Below the pieces are notes generated by a model. That model had not been told where the DNA came from. It made no database searches and worked only from the letters and a program-made list of their open reading frames with translations. Shown here piece by piece: positions 52,628-62,451 of a DNA stretch of 64,000 nucleotides (the stretch's first letter is position 1; each line of letters begins with the position of its first letter). Origin of the DNA: an uncultured Sphingomonadaceae bacterium (lineage in GTDB: Bacteria; Pseudomonadota; Alphaproteobacteria; Sphingomonadales; Sphingomonadaceae); NCBI GenBank assembly GCA_947258815.1, contig CAMYJW010000030.1, forward strand, positions 248,001 to 312,000, in the 5' to 3' direction. A program made the translations under genes and the position numbers.

Positions 52628-54454
52628 ATGGCAACCGCACCGATCCTCAGCTGGGAAGGCCTTGGCCTCAATCAGGGCACCGGCTGGCTGTTTCAAGGCC
52701 TTGATCTGCATATCGGCCCGCGCGACCGGCTGGCGCTGATCGGGCGCAATGGTGCAGGAAAAACCACGCTGTTGCGGCTGATCGGCGATGAAATCGAGGC
52801 GGATCGGGGCAAACGCTCGGTTCAGCCCGGCACAAAAATCGTGATGCTGGAACAGGATCCGTTCTTCACAGGCTACGACACGCTGCTCGACTTTACGCTC
52901 GATGGAGACGACGCGCCGCCGCAACACGCGGTAGAGGCCATTGCCGACCAGATCGACATCGATCTGTCGCGCGATGCTTCCAGCGCATCGGGCGGAGAAC
53001 GGCGCCGCGCCGCGCTTTGCCGCGCGCTCGCCTCGGAACCTGATCTGCTTTTGCTGGATGAGCCCACCAACCATCTCGATCTGGCGGCGATCGACTGGCT
53101 GGAAAGCTGGCTTCAGCGATACAGCGGGGCGTTCGTGGTCATCAGCCATGACCGCACCTTCCTGACCCGCCTGACAAAATCTACACTGTGGCTCGGTCGC
53201 GGCAGCATGCGGCGCAAGGATGTTGGCTTTGGCGGATACGAAGCATGGGAAGAGCAGGTCTATGCCGAAGAAGCGCGCGCCGCAGAAAAGCTTGACGCGA
53301 AGCTGAAACTCGAAGCCCACTGGCTTGAACGCGGCGTCACCGCCCGGCGCAAACGCAATCAGGGGCGGCTGGAAAAGCTCTGGGAAATGCGGGCCCAGCG
53401 CGCCGCCATGCTCAATCCCGCCGGCACCGCGAAACTCAAGATCGTCGCCGACGATACCAAGACCAAATCGGTCATCGTGGCCGAGCATGTCACCAAACGG
53501 TTCGCACTTCCTTCGGCAGACGAAACGCCCGGCGAACCGCAACACCGCACGATCATCAGGGATTTCTCGATGCGCATTCAGCGCGGCGACCGGATCGGCA
53601 TCGTCGGCTCAAACGGCTCTGGCAAGACAACCCTGCTGAAATTGCTGACCGGAGAGATCGCGCCCGATGAAGGCCAGGTCACGCGGGCAAAAACCCTGCA
53701 AGGCACCGTGATCGATCAGCAGCGCAGCTTGCTTGCGCCGGAAAAGCGCCTGCGCGACGTGCTGGCCGAAGGCGGAGACTGGATTGATGTGCGCGGCGTG
53801 CGCAAACATGTGCAGGGCTATCTCAAGGAATTCCTGTTCGATCCCGGCCTTGTCGATGCAAAAGTCGGCACGCTTTCGGGCGGCGAACGCTCGCGCCTGT
53901 TGCTGGCACGCGAATTTGCGCGCCGATCGAACCTCCTCGTGCTTGATGAACCGACCAACGATCTCGATCTCGAAACGCTTGATCTGTTGCAGGAAGTCAT
54001 CGCCGATTATGAAGGCACCGTGCTGATCGTCAGCCACGATCGCGATTTTCTCGATCGCACGGTGACGATAACTCTCGGCCTGGATGGAACCGGCCATATC
54101 GACATTATCGCCGGCGGATACGCAGACTGGGAAGCGAAACGCAAAAAACGCACCGCAAAGCCGGCGGCTCAAAAAGCCCGGCAGAACGGCCAATCCGCCC
54201 CGCCTCCGCCGCCAAAATCGAACCCACGCAAACTGACCTACAACGATCAGCGCGACTATGATCTGCTGCCCGCACGTATCGAGGAACTGGAAGCGGCCAT
54301 CGCCCGCGATGAAAAGGCGCTGGCCGATCCTGAACTGTACACCCGCGATCCCGATCGCTTCTCCCGGCTGACCACGGCACTGGAAAGCGCACGCGAGGAA
54401 AAAAACGCCGCAGAAGAACGCTGGCTGGAACTGGCGGAAAAAGTAGAAGGCTGA
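52628..54454 (+). CDS. ABC-F family ATPase (Uup-like)
   Basis: A 608-residue soluble protein with two ABC domains. Walker A sequences are GRNGAGKTT (about 39) and GSNGSGKTT (about 335), and signature motifs are ASGGERRR and LSGGERSR. The linker is rich in charged helices, and a C-terminal coiled coil (LPARIEELEAAIARDEKALA) is present. ABC-F proteins act on ribosomes or DNA, not transport. Uup-type members have this C-terminal coiled coil. It is convergent with the DUF6456 gene. Confidence 0.93.
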   Translation: MATAPILSWEGLGLNQGTGWLFQGLDLHIGPRDRLALIGRNGAGKTTLLRLIGDEIEADRGKRSVQPGTKIVMLEQDPFFTGYDTLLDFTLDGDDAPPQHAVEAIADQIDIDLSRDASSASGGERRRAALCRALASEPDLLLLDEPTNHLDLAAIDWLESWLQRYSGAFVVISHDRTFLTRLTKSTLWLGRGSMRRKDVGFGGYEAWEEQVYAEEARAAEKLDAKLKLEAHWLERGVTARRKRNQGRLEKLWEMRAQRAAMLNPAGTAKLKIVADDTKTKSVIVAEHVTKRFALPSADETPGEPQHRTIIRDFSMRIQRGDRIGIVGSNGSGKTTLLKLLTGEIAPDEGQVTRAKTLQGTVIDQQRSLLAPEKRLRDVLAEGGDWIDVRGVRKHVQGYLKEFLFDPGLVDAKVGTLSGGERSRLLLAREFARRSNLLVLDEPTNDLDLETLDLLQEVIADYEGTVLIVSHDRDFLDRTVTITLGLDGTGHIDIIAGGYADWEAKRKKRTAKPAAQKARQNGQSAPPPPPKSNPRKLTYNDQRDYDLLPARIEELEAAIARDEKALADPELYTRDPDRFSRLTTALESAREEKNAAEERWLELAEKVEG

Positions 54455-54477
54455 TCGCGCCGCACGACGCGCCGAAC

Positions 54478-54948
54478 TTATGTGATCCGATAAAACCCCG
54501 CCACCCGGTCAAGCGCCAGCTTCAGCACCAGTTTGCCGCTGCGCGCCGGCCAGGCCAGCGCCTTTTCCGCATCGGCCAGCGCTTCGCCCGCGCAAACCAC
54601 CCGCCACAATACATCTGACAATCCCGGTCCGGCCTCTTTCACGGCGCCTTCGAAACGCGCTTTTGCGGCAATCTGCCGCTCGGTCTGGCTCAGTCCCGCA
54701 TCGCCAGTGCCCTTGATGCGGACCGGATCCCAGCGCATCGTCACCCCCGGCGCGAGCTGCGCATATTCCCAGTCTGCGCGCAGGCGCTCTCCGGCATCAA
54801 ACTGGCGATCGCTGAGATGGCCACGCGCGTGAAGCCAGCTCAGCGGCGATTCGGCGAGGTTGACTGTCACGCTGCGCCCTCCCCGCCGCGCCGCGCGCTT
54901 GGTTGGGCCTTCCGCTGTCAGTTCCCGTTCCGCCAGTATCCGTTTCAT
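54478..54948 (-). CDS. DUF6456 protein
   Basis: A 156-residue protein with the pattern SPLSWLHARGHLSDRQFDAG, GERLRADWEYAQLAP and a C-terminal VLKLALDRVAGFYRI, which I recognise as DUF6456 of alphaproteobacteria. Function is unknown. The ATG at 54948 has GAGGAG upstream. It diverges from an XRE gene across a 108-bp promoter region, so the two may share regulation. Confidence 0.8.
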   Translation of the reverse strand: MKRILAERELTAEGPTKRAARRGGRSVTVNLAESPLSWLHARGHLSDRQFDAGERLRADWEYAQLAPGVTMRWDPVRIKGTGDAGLSQTERQIAAKARFEGAVKEAGPGLSDVLWRVVCAGEALADAEKALAWPARSGKLVLKLALDRVAGFYRIT

Positions 54949-55056
54949 GCGCGTCTCCTCATCGTGTGCCGAATCTCTTGTGGACAACACGCACTTGCCA
55001 AATGCGTGATACTGTAGGAAAGATAAAACCAATATGGTTCGTTCGGAGCATCCCCG

Positions 55057-55629
55057 ATGATCAATCGCATTCGTGACATTCGCCTCCAGAAAAAGCTCAC
55101 TCTCGCCGATGTTGCCGCGCGCTGCGATCCGCCAACAACCGCGCAAACCATCGGCAGACTGGAAACCGGCACCCGCAATCTTTCGCTGACATGGATGAAC
55201 CGCATTGCCGCAGCGCTTGATGTCGATCCCGAACTGTTGCTGAAAAGCGAGAGCAGCGAACAACCGCGTGTCGTCGCCCGGCTTGCGGAAACTGGCGCGG
55301 AAGCGCTGTCATCGCCGCGCGATGCCATTCTTCCCACCGCTCTTGTCGGCGATGGCCGGATGATGGCAATGCTGGTCGAAACGCCAGCGGGCGAATATCG
55401 GGCGGGCGATCAGGTCTGGCTGCGTGAGGTTCCCGCCCAGGATCACTTGCAGCTTATCAACCGCGATGTCCTTGCGCCGCGCCCTGGCGGTCGCTTTGCC
55501 TTCGGGCGCATGATTGATCGCGATGAAACACGCGTTGCGCTGCTTCCGCAAGGCAGCGGGCAGCGCCAGATCGTGATCGAACATCCGGCATGGCTGGCCG
55601 TTGCCGAAATGTTAGTGCGCAAGCTGTAA
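55057..55629 (+). CDS. XRE-family transcriptional regulator
   Basis: A 190-residue protein with an N-terminal Cro/CI-type HTH (LQKKLTLADVAARCDPPTTA then GRLETGTRNLSLTWM) and a beta-rich C-terminal half ending in WLAVAEMLVRKL. The C-terminal half resembles an S24-like regulator domain, but I see no certain catalytic Ser/Lys pair. It diverges from the DUF6456 gene and is followed 11 bp later by the glycosyltransferase gene. Confidence 0.88.
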   Translation: MINRIRDIRLQKKLTLADVAARCDPPTTAQTIGRLETGTRNLSLTWMNRIAAALDVDPELLLKSESSEQPRVVARLAETGAEALSSPRDAILPTALVGDGRMMAMLVETPAGEYRAGDQVWLREVPAQDHLQLINRDVLAPRPGGRFAFGRMIDRDETRVALLPQGSGQRQIVIEHPAWLAVAEMLVRKL

Positions 55630-55640
55630 ACGGCGCGGCC

Positions 55641-56840
55641 ATGCGCGTTCTTTCAATCAGCACCCTGTTTCCCAACCCGGTTCGCCCGTCGTTCGGCGTA
55701 TTCGTTGGCAACCAGATGCGCGGTGTCGTGGCGCGCGGCGATGTCGACCTGACGATGATCAGCCCGCTTGGCATTCCGCCATGGCCGCTTTCCCGGCGCG
55801 AACCATATGCAAGCCTTGGTAAGATTCCGCCGGTTGCGGACACTGCGGGGCTGCCCGTCCATTATCCGCACTTCACCCTGATCCCCAAGCTGGGAGGTGA
55901 TAGCAATCCGGCCAGAATCGCCAAAGCCGTTTTGCCGCTGGCACGCAAACTGCATGATCAGGAGCCGTTCGATCTGGTCGATGCCTCTTTCTTCTTTCCC
56001 GATGGCCCTGCCGCCGCCGCAATCGCGCGCGAGCTGGGCCTGCCGTTAACAATCAAATCGCGCGGCGCGGACATTCACTACTGGGGCGCGCGGCCCAAAG
56101 CGCTTGCCCAGATGCAAAATGCGGCATGGCAGGCGACTGGCCTGCTGGCCGTTTCCGAAGCCCTGAAACGCGACATGATCGCTCTGGGCATGCCGGAAGA
56201 TCGCATCCACATTCATTACACCGGCCTTGATCGCGAACGCTTCAAAGTCACACCGCGCTGCGATGCCCGAAAATCCATCGCCCAAGACGACGCACTGGCG
56301 ATCCCGCAAAGCGGCCCGCTGTTTGTAACACCCGGCGCACTGATTCCGCGCAAGGGTCAGCGGTTCGCGATCGAAGCGGTCGCACAGATCCCCGAAGCAC
56401 ATCTCGCCCTTGCGGGCACGGGAGAGGACGAGAGCGCCCTGCGCGCGCTCATTGCCGAACGCGGATTGAGCGCGCGCGTGCATATGCTGGGTCTGGTCAC
56501 GCATGATCGCCTGCCCATGTTGCTGTCCGCCGCCGATGCGCTGGTTTTGCCATCGGCAAGCGAGGGGCTGGCGAATGTCTGGGTTGAAGCGCTGGCCTGC
56601 GGCGCCCCGCTTGTCATTCCCGATATCGGCGGCGCGCGCGAGCTGGTGAAGCATCCCAGTGCAGGCCGGATCGTTGCACGCGAAGCAGACGCAATTGCCG
56701 CAGCGTTAGGTGACCTGCTGGCCAACCCGCCCAAACAAGCCGAGGTCGCCGCGAATGCAGAACGGTTCAGCTGGGAAACAAATGCCGCCCGGATTGTTGA
56801 AATCTGGCGAGAGGTTCTCGCTGGTCAGGTCCGTTCCTGA
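55641..56840 (+). CDS. Glycosyltransferase family 4 protein
   Basis: A 399-residue GT-B enzyme. The N-terminal acceptor domain opens with MRVLSISTLFPNPVRPSFGV. The donor domain has HYTGLDRERFKV, LALAGTGEDE and the GT4 nucleotide-sugar site VLPSASEGLANVWVEALACG. It may build surface glycan or exopolysaccharide. I chose the ATG at 55641. Its last 16 bases overlap the end of secF on the other strand. Confidence 0.92.
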   Translation: MRVLSISTLFPNPVRPSFGVFVGNQMRGVVARGDVDLTMISPLGIPPWPLSRREPYASLGKIPPVADTAGLPVHYPHFTLIPKLGGDSNPARIAKAVLPLARKLHDQEPFDLVDASFFFPDGPAAAAIARELGLPLTIKSRGADIHYWGARPKALAQMQNAAWQATGLLAVSEALKRDMIALGMPEDRIHIHYTGLDRERFKVTPRCDARKSIAQDDALAIPQSGPLFVTPGALIPRKGQRFAIEAVAQIPEAHLALAGTGEDESALRALIAERGLSARVHMLGLVTHDRLPMLLSAADALVLPSASEGLANVWVEALACGAPLVIPDIGGARELVKHPSAGRIVAREADAIAAALGDLLANPPKQAEVAANAERFSWETNAARIVEIWREVLAGQVRS

Positions 56841-57814
56841 CTGCGTTCGCGCGCCAGTCTTTCCTGCCTGTCCATCTCGCTTTCGGCAGCCACGAAACTG
56901 TCCGATGTAACCCCGAGCCAGATCAGAATCGGCGCGGCCATATAGATCGAGCTGTATGTGCCCACGAAAATACCCAACACGATCGCAATCGTCAGCCCGA
57001 ACAGGCTGGCCGGTCCGAAGATCAACAGCGGGATCAGCGCGACAAGCAGCGTCAGCGACGTCATCACGGTGCGCGCCAGCGTTTCGTTGACGGAAAGATC
57101 AAGCAATTCCGGCAACTGCATGCGGCGAAACTTCTTCAGATTCTCGCGAATGCGATCATAGACGACAATCGTATCGTTCAGCGAATAGCCGATGATCGCC
57201 AGAATCGCGGCAATGATCTGCAAGCTGAATTCAAGCTGGAACAGCGCGAACATGCCCAATGTCAGCGAGACATCGTGGAACAGCGCAAACAGCGCGCCAA
57301 CGCCAAACTGCCACTCGAACCGCACCCAGATATAGATCGCAATCGCCAGCATCGCGGCAAGCAGCGCATAGACCGCTTTTTCCCGGAATTCCCCGGAAAC
57401 CTTGCCAGAGACGTTATCATTGCCATCGAGCCGGAAGTCAGAGTGACTGGCCTGAAGCTTGCCGACGATCTCGTTTGCAATGCGCTGGGCAGCGCCTTTA
57501 TCGCCTGCCGCATCGTCTGGCAGGCGCACGCGAATCGACACCTCGTTGGGTGCCCCGAAGCGCTGGATCACCGGCTCACCATAGCCAAGCGAGCCAACCT
57601 GTTCGCGCAATTCCGCTATCGGCGCTTCTTCGCTTTGCGTAAACGTCGCGCGGATTTCCTGCCCTCCGGCAAAATCGACACCGTAATTCAGGCCCTTGGT
57701 CATCACCAGCGCCCAGCTTCCGGCAATCAGCAACAGGCTGATGACGTAAAAAGGCACGCGCCATTTCAGAAACGCGATGTTGGTGTCTTCGGGGACGAGC
57801 TTGAGCAGTTTCAT
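56825..57814 (-). CDS. secF: SecF, protein translocase accessory subunit
   Basis: A 329-residue membrane protein with six helices and a large periplasmic loop. YGVDFAGGQEIRATF lies near residue 50 and GYSLNDTIVVYDRIRENL marks the RND-like helix 4. With SecD and YajC it uses the proton gradient to pull proteins out of SecYEG. It lies 13 bp after secD on the same strand. Confidence 0.96.
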   Translation of the reverse strand: MKLLKLVPEDTNIAFLKWRVPFYVISLLLIAGSWALVMTKGLNYGVDFAGGQEIRATFTQSEEAPIAELREQVGSLGYGEPVIQRFGAPNEVSIRVRLPDDAAGDKGAAQRIANEIVGKLQASHSDFRLDGNDNVSGKVSGEFREKAVYALLAAMLAIAIYIWVRFEWQFGVGALFALFHDVSLTLGMFALFQLEFSLQIIAAILAIIGYSLNDTIVVYDRIRENLKKFRRMQLPELLDLSVNETLARTVMTSLTLLVALIPLLIFGPASLFGLTIAIVLGIFVGTYSSIYMAAPILIWLGVTSDSFVAAESEMDRQERLARERSQERT

Positions 57815-57827
57815 TTCCTCGCCCTCC

Positions 57828-59435
57828 TTATACGTTCAGGTCCGTCGGGCGCGCCTTGCGCAGCCAGCCCGCAACCCACATGCGCGTCATGGTGACGGCG
57901 GTGAAAACGCTGGTGAACAGCCCGATGATCAGAACCACGGCAAACCCGCGCACGGGGCCGGACCCGAACAGGAACAACAGCACACCCGCGATGAAATTGG
58001 TGATATTGGCGTCGTAAATCGCGCGGCTGGCCTCGCGATAGCCGTTTTCCACCGCGGCAATCACCCGCCTGCCCTTCTTGCGCTCTTCGCGCATGCGTTC
58101 GTTGATCAGCACGTTGGCATCGACCGCCGCGCCGATCGTCAGCACGAGACCGGCAATGCCCGGCAGCGTCAGCGTGGTGTTGAGCACCGCCATGATCCCC
58201 AGGATCATCAGCACGTTCAGCACCAGCGCGAGCGTGGAATATACGCCAAAACGGCCATATGTGACGATCATCAGTACGACCACCGCGACCGACCCGATCA
58301 TCATCGCCAGAACGCCCTTTCGGATAGAATCGGCGCCCAGATCGGGGCCAACGGTTCGCTCTTCGATCACTGTCAGGTCAACCGGAAGCGCGCCCGAACG
58401 CAGCGAAATGGCAAGCTGGTTGGCGGTATCGACGGTGAAATTGCCCGAAATCTGGGCGCTGCCGCCAAGAATCGGCTCATTGATGTTCGGCGCGGACAGC
58501 ACTTGCCCGTCAAGAATGATCGCGAAAGGCCGGTTCACATTCTCGGTTGTCAGCTTGGCGAACTTGGCGCCACCTTGCTGATCGAAAGTGATCGAAACAA
58601 CCGGCTCGTTGTTCTGCTGATCGAACGACTGTTTCGCATCGGTCAGCTGATCGCCCTTGATACCGCCCAAACGTTTTACAGCCAGCGCAGGAACCCCGCC
58701 GTAATTCGCCGGATCGGCATAAGGCACGATCTCACTGCCCGGCGGGACCACACCTTCGGCAATATCGCTTGGCGAAGCAGCCACATCGACGAGTTTGAAT
58801 TCCAGCTTCGCGGTCTTGCCGATCAGTTCTTTCAGCGCTTGCGGGTCTTCCAAACCCGGCACCTGAACGACGATGCGTTCATCGCCCTGCCGGATAATCG
58901 TGGGCTCGCGCGTGCCCAGCGAATCGATGCGCTTGCGCACAACTTCAATCGCCGAATCCATCGCCAGCGTAACCGCTTGCTCCAGCCCCTCTCGTGTCGG
59001 CGTAAGAATAAACCGGCTGCCATCGACAACCTGAATGTTCCAGTCACGCTGGCCAGTCAGCCCCGCGCCGTAAGTCAGCGGGAGAACCTCTTCACGCGCG
59101 GCGTCCACCTGCGACGGGTCCTTGAGCATGAAGCTTAGCGTGCCGCCTTTGCTGGAAATATCGCCAATTGCGATGCCCGGCTCAGCCCGTTTCAGGCTGG
59201 CGCGCACCGACTCTTCCATATTCTCGATCCGCTGGGCTTTCACCTGTTCGGGATCGGCTTCCAGCAGAATATGGCTGCCACCGGCCAGATCGAGCCCGAG
59301 GTTCACCATCGGACTGGGCAGCGACCGGGGCCAGGAGACATTGGCAAGCGACATGATCGAAGGCAGGGCCGCCGCAACAGCGAGCAGCGCCAGCCCCCAG
59401 TACCAGACCTTCCTCCAGGTTGGAAAATCGAGCAT
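57828..59435 (-). CDS. secD: SecD, protein translocase accessory subunit
   Basis: A 535-residue membrane protein. The N-terminal NLGLDLAGGSHILLE is the SecD signature, the periplasmic P1 domain follows, and the C-terminal helices include AAVDANVLINERMREE with the conserved Asp. It works with SecF. The order yajC-secD-secF is the standard operon. Confidence 0.96.
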   Translation of the reverse strand: MLDFPTWRKVWYWGLALLAVAAALPSIMSLANVSWPRSLPSPMVNLGLDLAGGSHILLEADPEQVKAQRIENMEESVRASLKRAEPGIAIGDISSKGGTLSFMLKDPSQVDAAREEVLPLTYGAGLTGQRDWNIQVVDGSRFILTPTREGLEQAVTLAMDSAIEVVRKRIDSLGTREPTIIRQGDERIVVQVPGLEDPQALKELIGKTAKLEFKLVDVAASPSDIAEGVVPPGSEIVPYADPANYGGVPALAVKRLGGIKGDQLTDAKQSFDQQNNEPVVSITFDQQGGAKFAKLTTENVNRPFAIILDGQVLSAPNINEPILGGSAQISGNFTVDTANQLAISLRSGALPVDLTVIEERTVGPDLGADSIRKGVLAMMIGSVAVVVLMIVTYGRFGVYSTLALVLNVLMILGIMAVLNTTLTLPGIAGLVLTIGAAVDANVLINERMREERKKGRRVIAAVENGYREASRAIYDANITNFIAGVLLFLFGSGPVRGFAVVLIIGLFTSVFTAVTMTRMWVAGWLRKARPTDLNV

Positions 59436-59489
59436 TGCCTATCGTTTCTCCAGAGCCGGAACGCGCTGTTGTGCGGCGATCATCGGGCG

Positions 59490-59825
59490 TCAGTCATTTG
59501 CAGGAGCGGAGCCGGGAGGAAGAATGATATCCGCGATCGTGCTTTTGAGCGCTTTCACCTTCACGCCAGTGGCGATTTCGATATCGGCGTATTCGCCGTC
59601 AACCCGCGTGATCTTGCCAACAAGGCCACCCCCGGTCAGCACCTGATCGCCCTTTTTCAGGGCGTTGACCTTGTTTTGATGTTCTTTCTGCCGGCGCATC
59701 TGCGGGCGGATAATCAGAAACCAGAAGATCAGGCCCATCGCTACCAATGGAAGAAACTGGACCCAGCCCGGCGGTGCCCCCCCGGCTGATGCGGCTGCGA
59801 GAAGGTTAAGGGTCTGGCTGCTCAT
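59490..59825 (-). CDS. yajC: YajC, preprotein translocase subunit
   Basis: A 111-residue protein with one membrane helix (FLPLVAMGLIFWFLIIRP) and a cytoplasmic domain with KVNALKKGDQVLTGGG, typical of YajC. It is the first gene of yajC-secD-secF. The 59826-60055 gap upstream shows no gene. Confidence 0.95.
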   Translation of the reverse strand: MSSQTLNLLAAASAGGAPPGWVQFLPLVAMGLIFWFLIIRPQMRRQKEHQNKVNALKKGDQVLTGGGLVGKITRVDGEYADIEIATGVKVKALKSTIADIILPPGSAPAND

Positions 59826-60055
59826 GGTTCAAAAAGCGCTTTCTTTTCAAGAATATTCCGTGTGCGCATGTCCAGCATGCACGATGATGTGCGAACAAGA
59901 GAATTCAGTCTGCGCGCGGTTAGCAATAAAGCGATGGGCTGGCAACGCGCCATCAGCCCGAACCACGACATCGCGCATCCCCACCCTCGCCCGGACATGG
60001 CGCAACGCTCATGCTTGAATTGCGCGGCATGCCTGCCTATAGGCCCAACCTCGGT

Positions 60056-60132
60056 CGGGACGTAGCGCAGCCTGGTAGCGCATCACACTGGGGGTGTGGG
60101 GGTCGTAGGTTCGAATCCTATCGTCCCGACCA
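60056..60132 (+). tRNA. tRNA-Pro (anticodon GGG)
   Basis: A 77-nt tRNA. The acceptor is CGGGACG/CGTCCCG, the anticodon stem TCACA/TGTGG encloses a loop with GGG, the T-arm is TAGGTTCGAATCCTA, and A73 plus CCA are encoded. It would read CCC/CCU codons. Confidence 0.96.
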
Positions 60133-60277
60133 ATTCTCCTTCGATCTGGATTTCGACGCGCACGTTGCGTGAGCGCGGCAGCGGACGCCGTCCACACGGG
60201 TGCCGGGGAATCCGCAGTTTTCCTACTTGAACCAGATCGGTTATTGCACGGGCATCTAATTACCGCTGGAGATCCCT

Positions 60278-60691
60278 ATGCCGCTGCTCGAATCGCTGAT
60301 CGGGCCAATTTCATCGATCATCGACAAAGTTATTCCCGATCCGCAGGCGCGCGATCGCGCCAAGCTGGAACTTCTCAAACTGGAAACCTCGCGGGAAATG
60401 GATTTGCTGCAAACACGGCTTTCCGCAATCATTTCCGAGGCCAATTCGGCCGATCCCTGGACCAGCCGCGCGCGACCCAGCTTTCTGTACGTCATGTATG
60501 CGATCATCCTGTGGGCAATCCCGATGGGGCTTATCGGAGCATACAGTCCGGCGACCGCACGCGCGATTGCGACGGGCATGAACGGCTATCTGAACGGCAT
60601 CCCCGAACCGCTCTATGCGCTGTTTGGCACGGGTTATCTGGGCTATGCGGTGGTCCGCCAATGGGGCAAAAACAAGGGTACAGAGCGTTAG
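60278..60691 (+). CDS. GTA-type 3TM holin family protein (stand-alone)
   Basis: A 137-residue protein. A charged N-terminal helix (DPQARDRAKLELLKLETSRE) precedes hydrophobic segments about residues 68-90, 92-104 and 110-127, in the order of gene transfer agent holins. The conserved block ANSADPWTSRARPSFLYVMY is present. Holins form lesions in the inner membrane for lysis. No other GTA or endolysin gene is nearby in the window. GGAG precedes the ATG. It may be a lysis gene acting away from a GTA cluster elsewhere in the genome, or a relic. Confidence 0.85.
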   Translation: MPLLESLIGPISSIIDKVIPDPQARDRAKLELLKLETSREMDLLQTRLSAIISEANSADPWTSRARPSFLYVMYAIILWAIPMGLIGAYSPATARAIATGMNGYLNGIPEPLYALFGTGYLGYAVVRQWGKNKGTER

Positions 60692-60784
60692 GCTGACCCG
60701 CTCTCCATTAGGAAAAGCTAAGGAGTTTGCGTCTATCAATAGCGCCCGCGGACATTCCCGTGGACGTACGATGGAGGTTTTGAC

Positions 60785-61213
60785 GTGATCCGACCTGCTT
60801 TTGGCGGATGGAGAAACGCGATCCGATGCGCAACGCTGGTGCTCCCGGCGGCAATGCTTGCCGGCTGCGACAGCCGCGAAGCCGAAATTTCCGAACGTAA
60901 TCAGGCTATCGCCGAAGCAGCAAGCAAGGCGCAAGAGACATACAACGCCCGTCAGGAAGAGGCGCGCGCCGCGCGGATCGCCCAGCAGGAAGCCTACTCT
61001 CAGTTTTACGGCCACCCTGAAGAAGGCACGGACGCGAAGAAAAAACCCGCGGCCAGCGCCCGTTCTTCGTCAGATGACGAAGTATCGGACGAAGAGCCAG
61101 ATTTCCTTGATCCGACATCGGACCATTTCGACAACACGTATGCCGTGCCAGAACCAGCAGAAGAACAGGCTGAGGCGGACAGCATCGCCCCGGACGAACC
61201 AGCAGACATCTGA
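60785..61213 (+). CDS. Predicted small lipoprotein, acidic tail
   Basis: A 142-residue precursor with lipobox MLAGC (Cys about 28). The next ~40 residues are a charged Glu/Ala/Arg coiled coil and the C-terminus is very acidic (EPAEEQAEADSIAPDEPADI). The start is a GTG with GGAGG upstream. No catalytic motif. It lies downstream of the holin gene on the same strand. Unknown function. Confidence 0.8.
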   Translation: MIRPAFGGWRNAIRCATLVLPAAMLAGCDSREAEISERNQAIAEAASKAQETYNARQEEARAARIAQQEAYSQFYGHPEEGTDAKKKPAASARSSSDDEVSDEEPDFLDPTSDHFDNTYAVPEPAEEQAEADSIAPDEPADI

Positions 61214-61302
61214 TCGTCCGCCTTTACAAGCAGGCGCTGATCTTGCGCCGCGCCACGCACCCGCCTACCCCGCATCGACGCAACCAATAATGGAACTGCC
61301 CG

Positions 61303-61740
61303 ATGGCGAAAAAGCTGGTCTACGTCCTGAACGGTCCGAATCTGAACCTGCTGGGCCTGCGCGAACCTGAAATTTACGGGACGCAGACGCTCGACGATAT
61401 CGCCGCCATGCTGGAAGATGCCGGACAGGAACTGGGCATTGCCATAGACATGCGCCAGTCAAACCATGAAGGCCATCTGGTCGACTGGCTGCATGAAGCA
61501 CAGGCCGAAGGGGCGCACGCAGTGTTGCTCAATGCCGGGGCTTACACGCATACCAGCATCGCTCTGCTCGACGCGATCCGGTCGATAACCACCCCGGTCA
61601 TCGAAGTGCACCTCTCCGATCCGACGACGCGGGAAGATTTTCGCCATGTGTCGTTCGTCGGCATGGCCGCCGCGCAGACGTTTCAGGGACACGGCGCCCA
61701 AAGCTATACGCTTGCGCTCGAGTCCGCCGCCAAACTTTAG
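61303..61740 (+). CDS. aroQ: Type II 3-dehydroquinate dehydratase
   Basis: A 145-residue type II dehydroquinase. It has NGPNLNLLG near residue 10, catalytic Tyr in PEIYG (about 25) and the His in VIEVHLSDP (about 103). It makes 3-dehydroshikimate in the shikimate pathway, upstream of the chorismate used by the mutase at 49740. It converges with the Lrp gene, leaving a 13-bp gap. Confidence 0.95.
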   Translation: MAKKLVYVLNGPNLNLLGLREPEIYGTQTLDDIAAMLEDAGQELGIAIDMRQSNHEGHLVDWLHEAQAEGAHAVLLNAGAYTHTSIALLDAIRSITTPVIEVHLSDPTTREDFRHVSFVGMAAAQTFQGHGAQSYTLALESAAKL

Positions 61741-61753
61741 CAATCAGGCAAGC

Positions 61754-62224
61754 TCAGCCCGATTCCAGCGGAACACCCGGCAAATTCTTGGCCGTGCGGA
61801 TCGTCAGCGACGTCTTGACGCTGTCGACATTGGGCGCGGGAGTCAGCTTCGATGTCAGAAATTCCTGAAACGCCTGGAGGTCGCGGCTGACGATTTTCAG
61901 GATAAAATCAATCTCGCCATTGAGCATGTGGCATTCGCGCACTTCGGGAAGCTCGGCCATGTGGTCTTCGAACGCGCGCAGTTCCTCTTCGGCCTGACTC
62001 CTCAGGCTCACGAGCGCGAAAACGGTGATCGAAAAGCCCAGTTTCAGCGCATCAAGATCGGCATGATAACCCCTGATCGCTCCACTTTCCTCAAGCGCGC
62101 GCACCCTGCGCAGGCAAGGCGGCGGAGTGAGGCCCACTTTCTCCGCCAGATCGACATTGGTGATCCGGCCCTCTTCCTGCAGCGCTGTAAGAAGCCGCTT
62201 GTCGATTTCATCCAGATTGACCAT
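61754..62224 (-). CDS. Lrp/AsnC family transcriptional regulator
   Basis: A 156-residue protein. The N-terminal HTH (LDEIDKRLLTALQEEGRITN then LAEKVGLTPPPCLRRVRALE) is followed by an RAM ligand domain with MLNGEIDFILKI. I chose the ATG at 62224 with GGGGAA upstream. It diverges from the histidine kinase gene across a 227-bp AT-rich region. Amino-acid responsive control is usual for the family; the target is unknown. Confidence 0.94.
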   Translation of the reverse strand: MVNLDEIDKRLLTALQEEGRITNVDLAEKVGLTPPPCLRRVRALEESGAIRGYHADLDALKLGFSITVFALVSLRSQAEEELRAFEDHMAELPEVRECHMLNGEIDFILKIVSRDLQAFQEFLTSKLTPAPNVDSVKTSLTIRTAKNLPGVPLESG

Positions 62225-62451
62225 GAATTTCCCCAGACCCCACGATAAAAAATTATGAACCGCGCCACACAATAATCACGAACGATTAAAACACGCAATA
62301 ATAATAATATTTCAGGAAGCGCGATCGTCCCGCTTTGCGACGCTCCTACTACACTGCCTTTCGCGTAGCGCTTGTGCTGCTAGGAGGGTCTGTCACCCAG
62401 TACGCAAAACCGCCCACCGGCTCGCCAGCCGCTCGGCAAAGCAGAGCCCAG

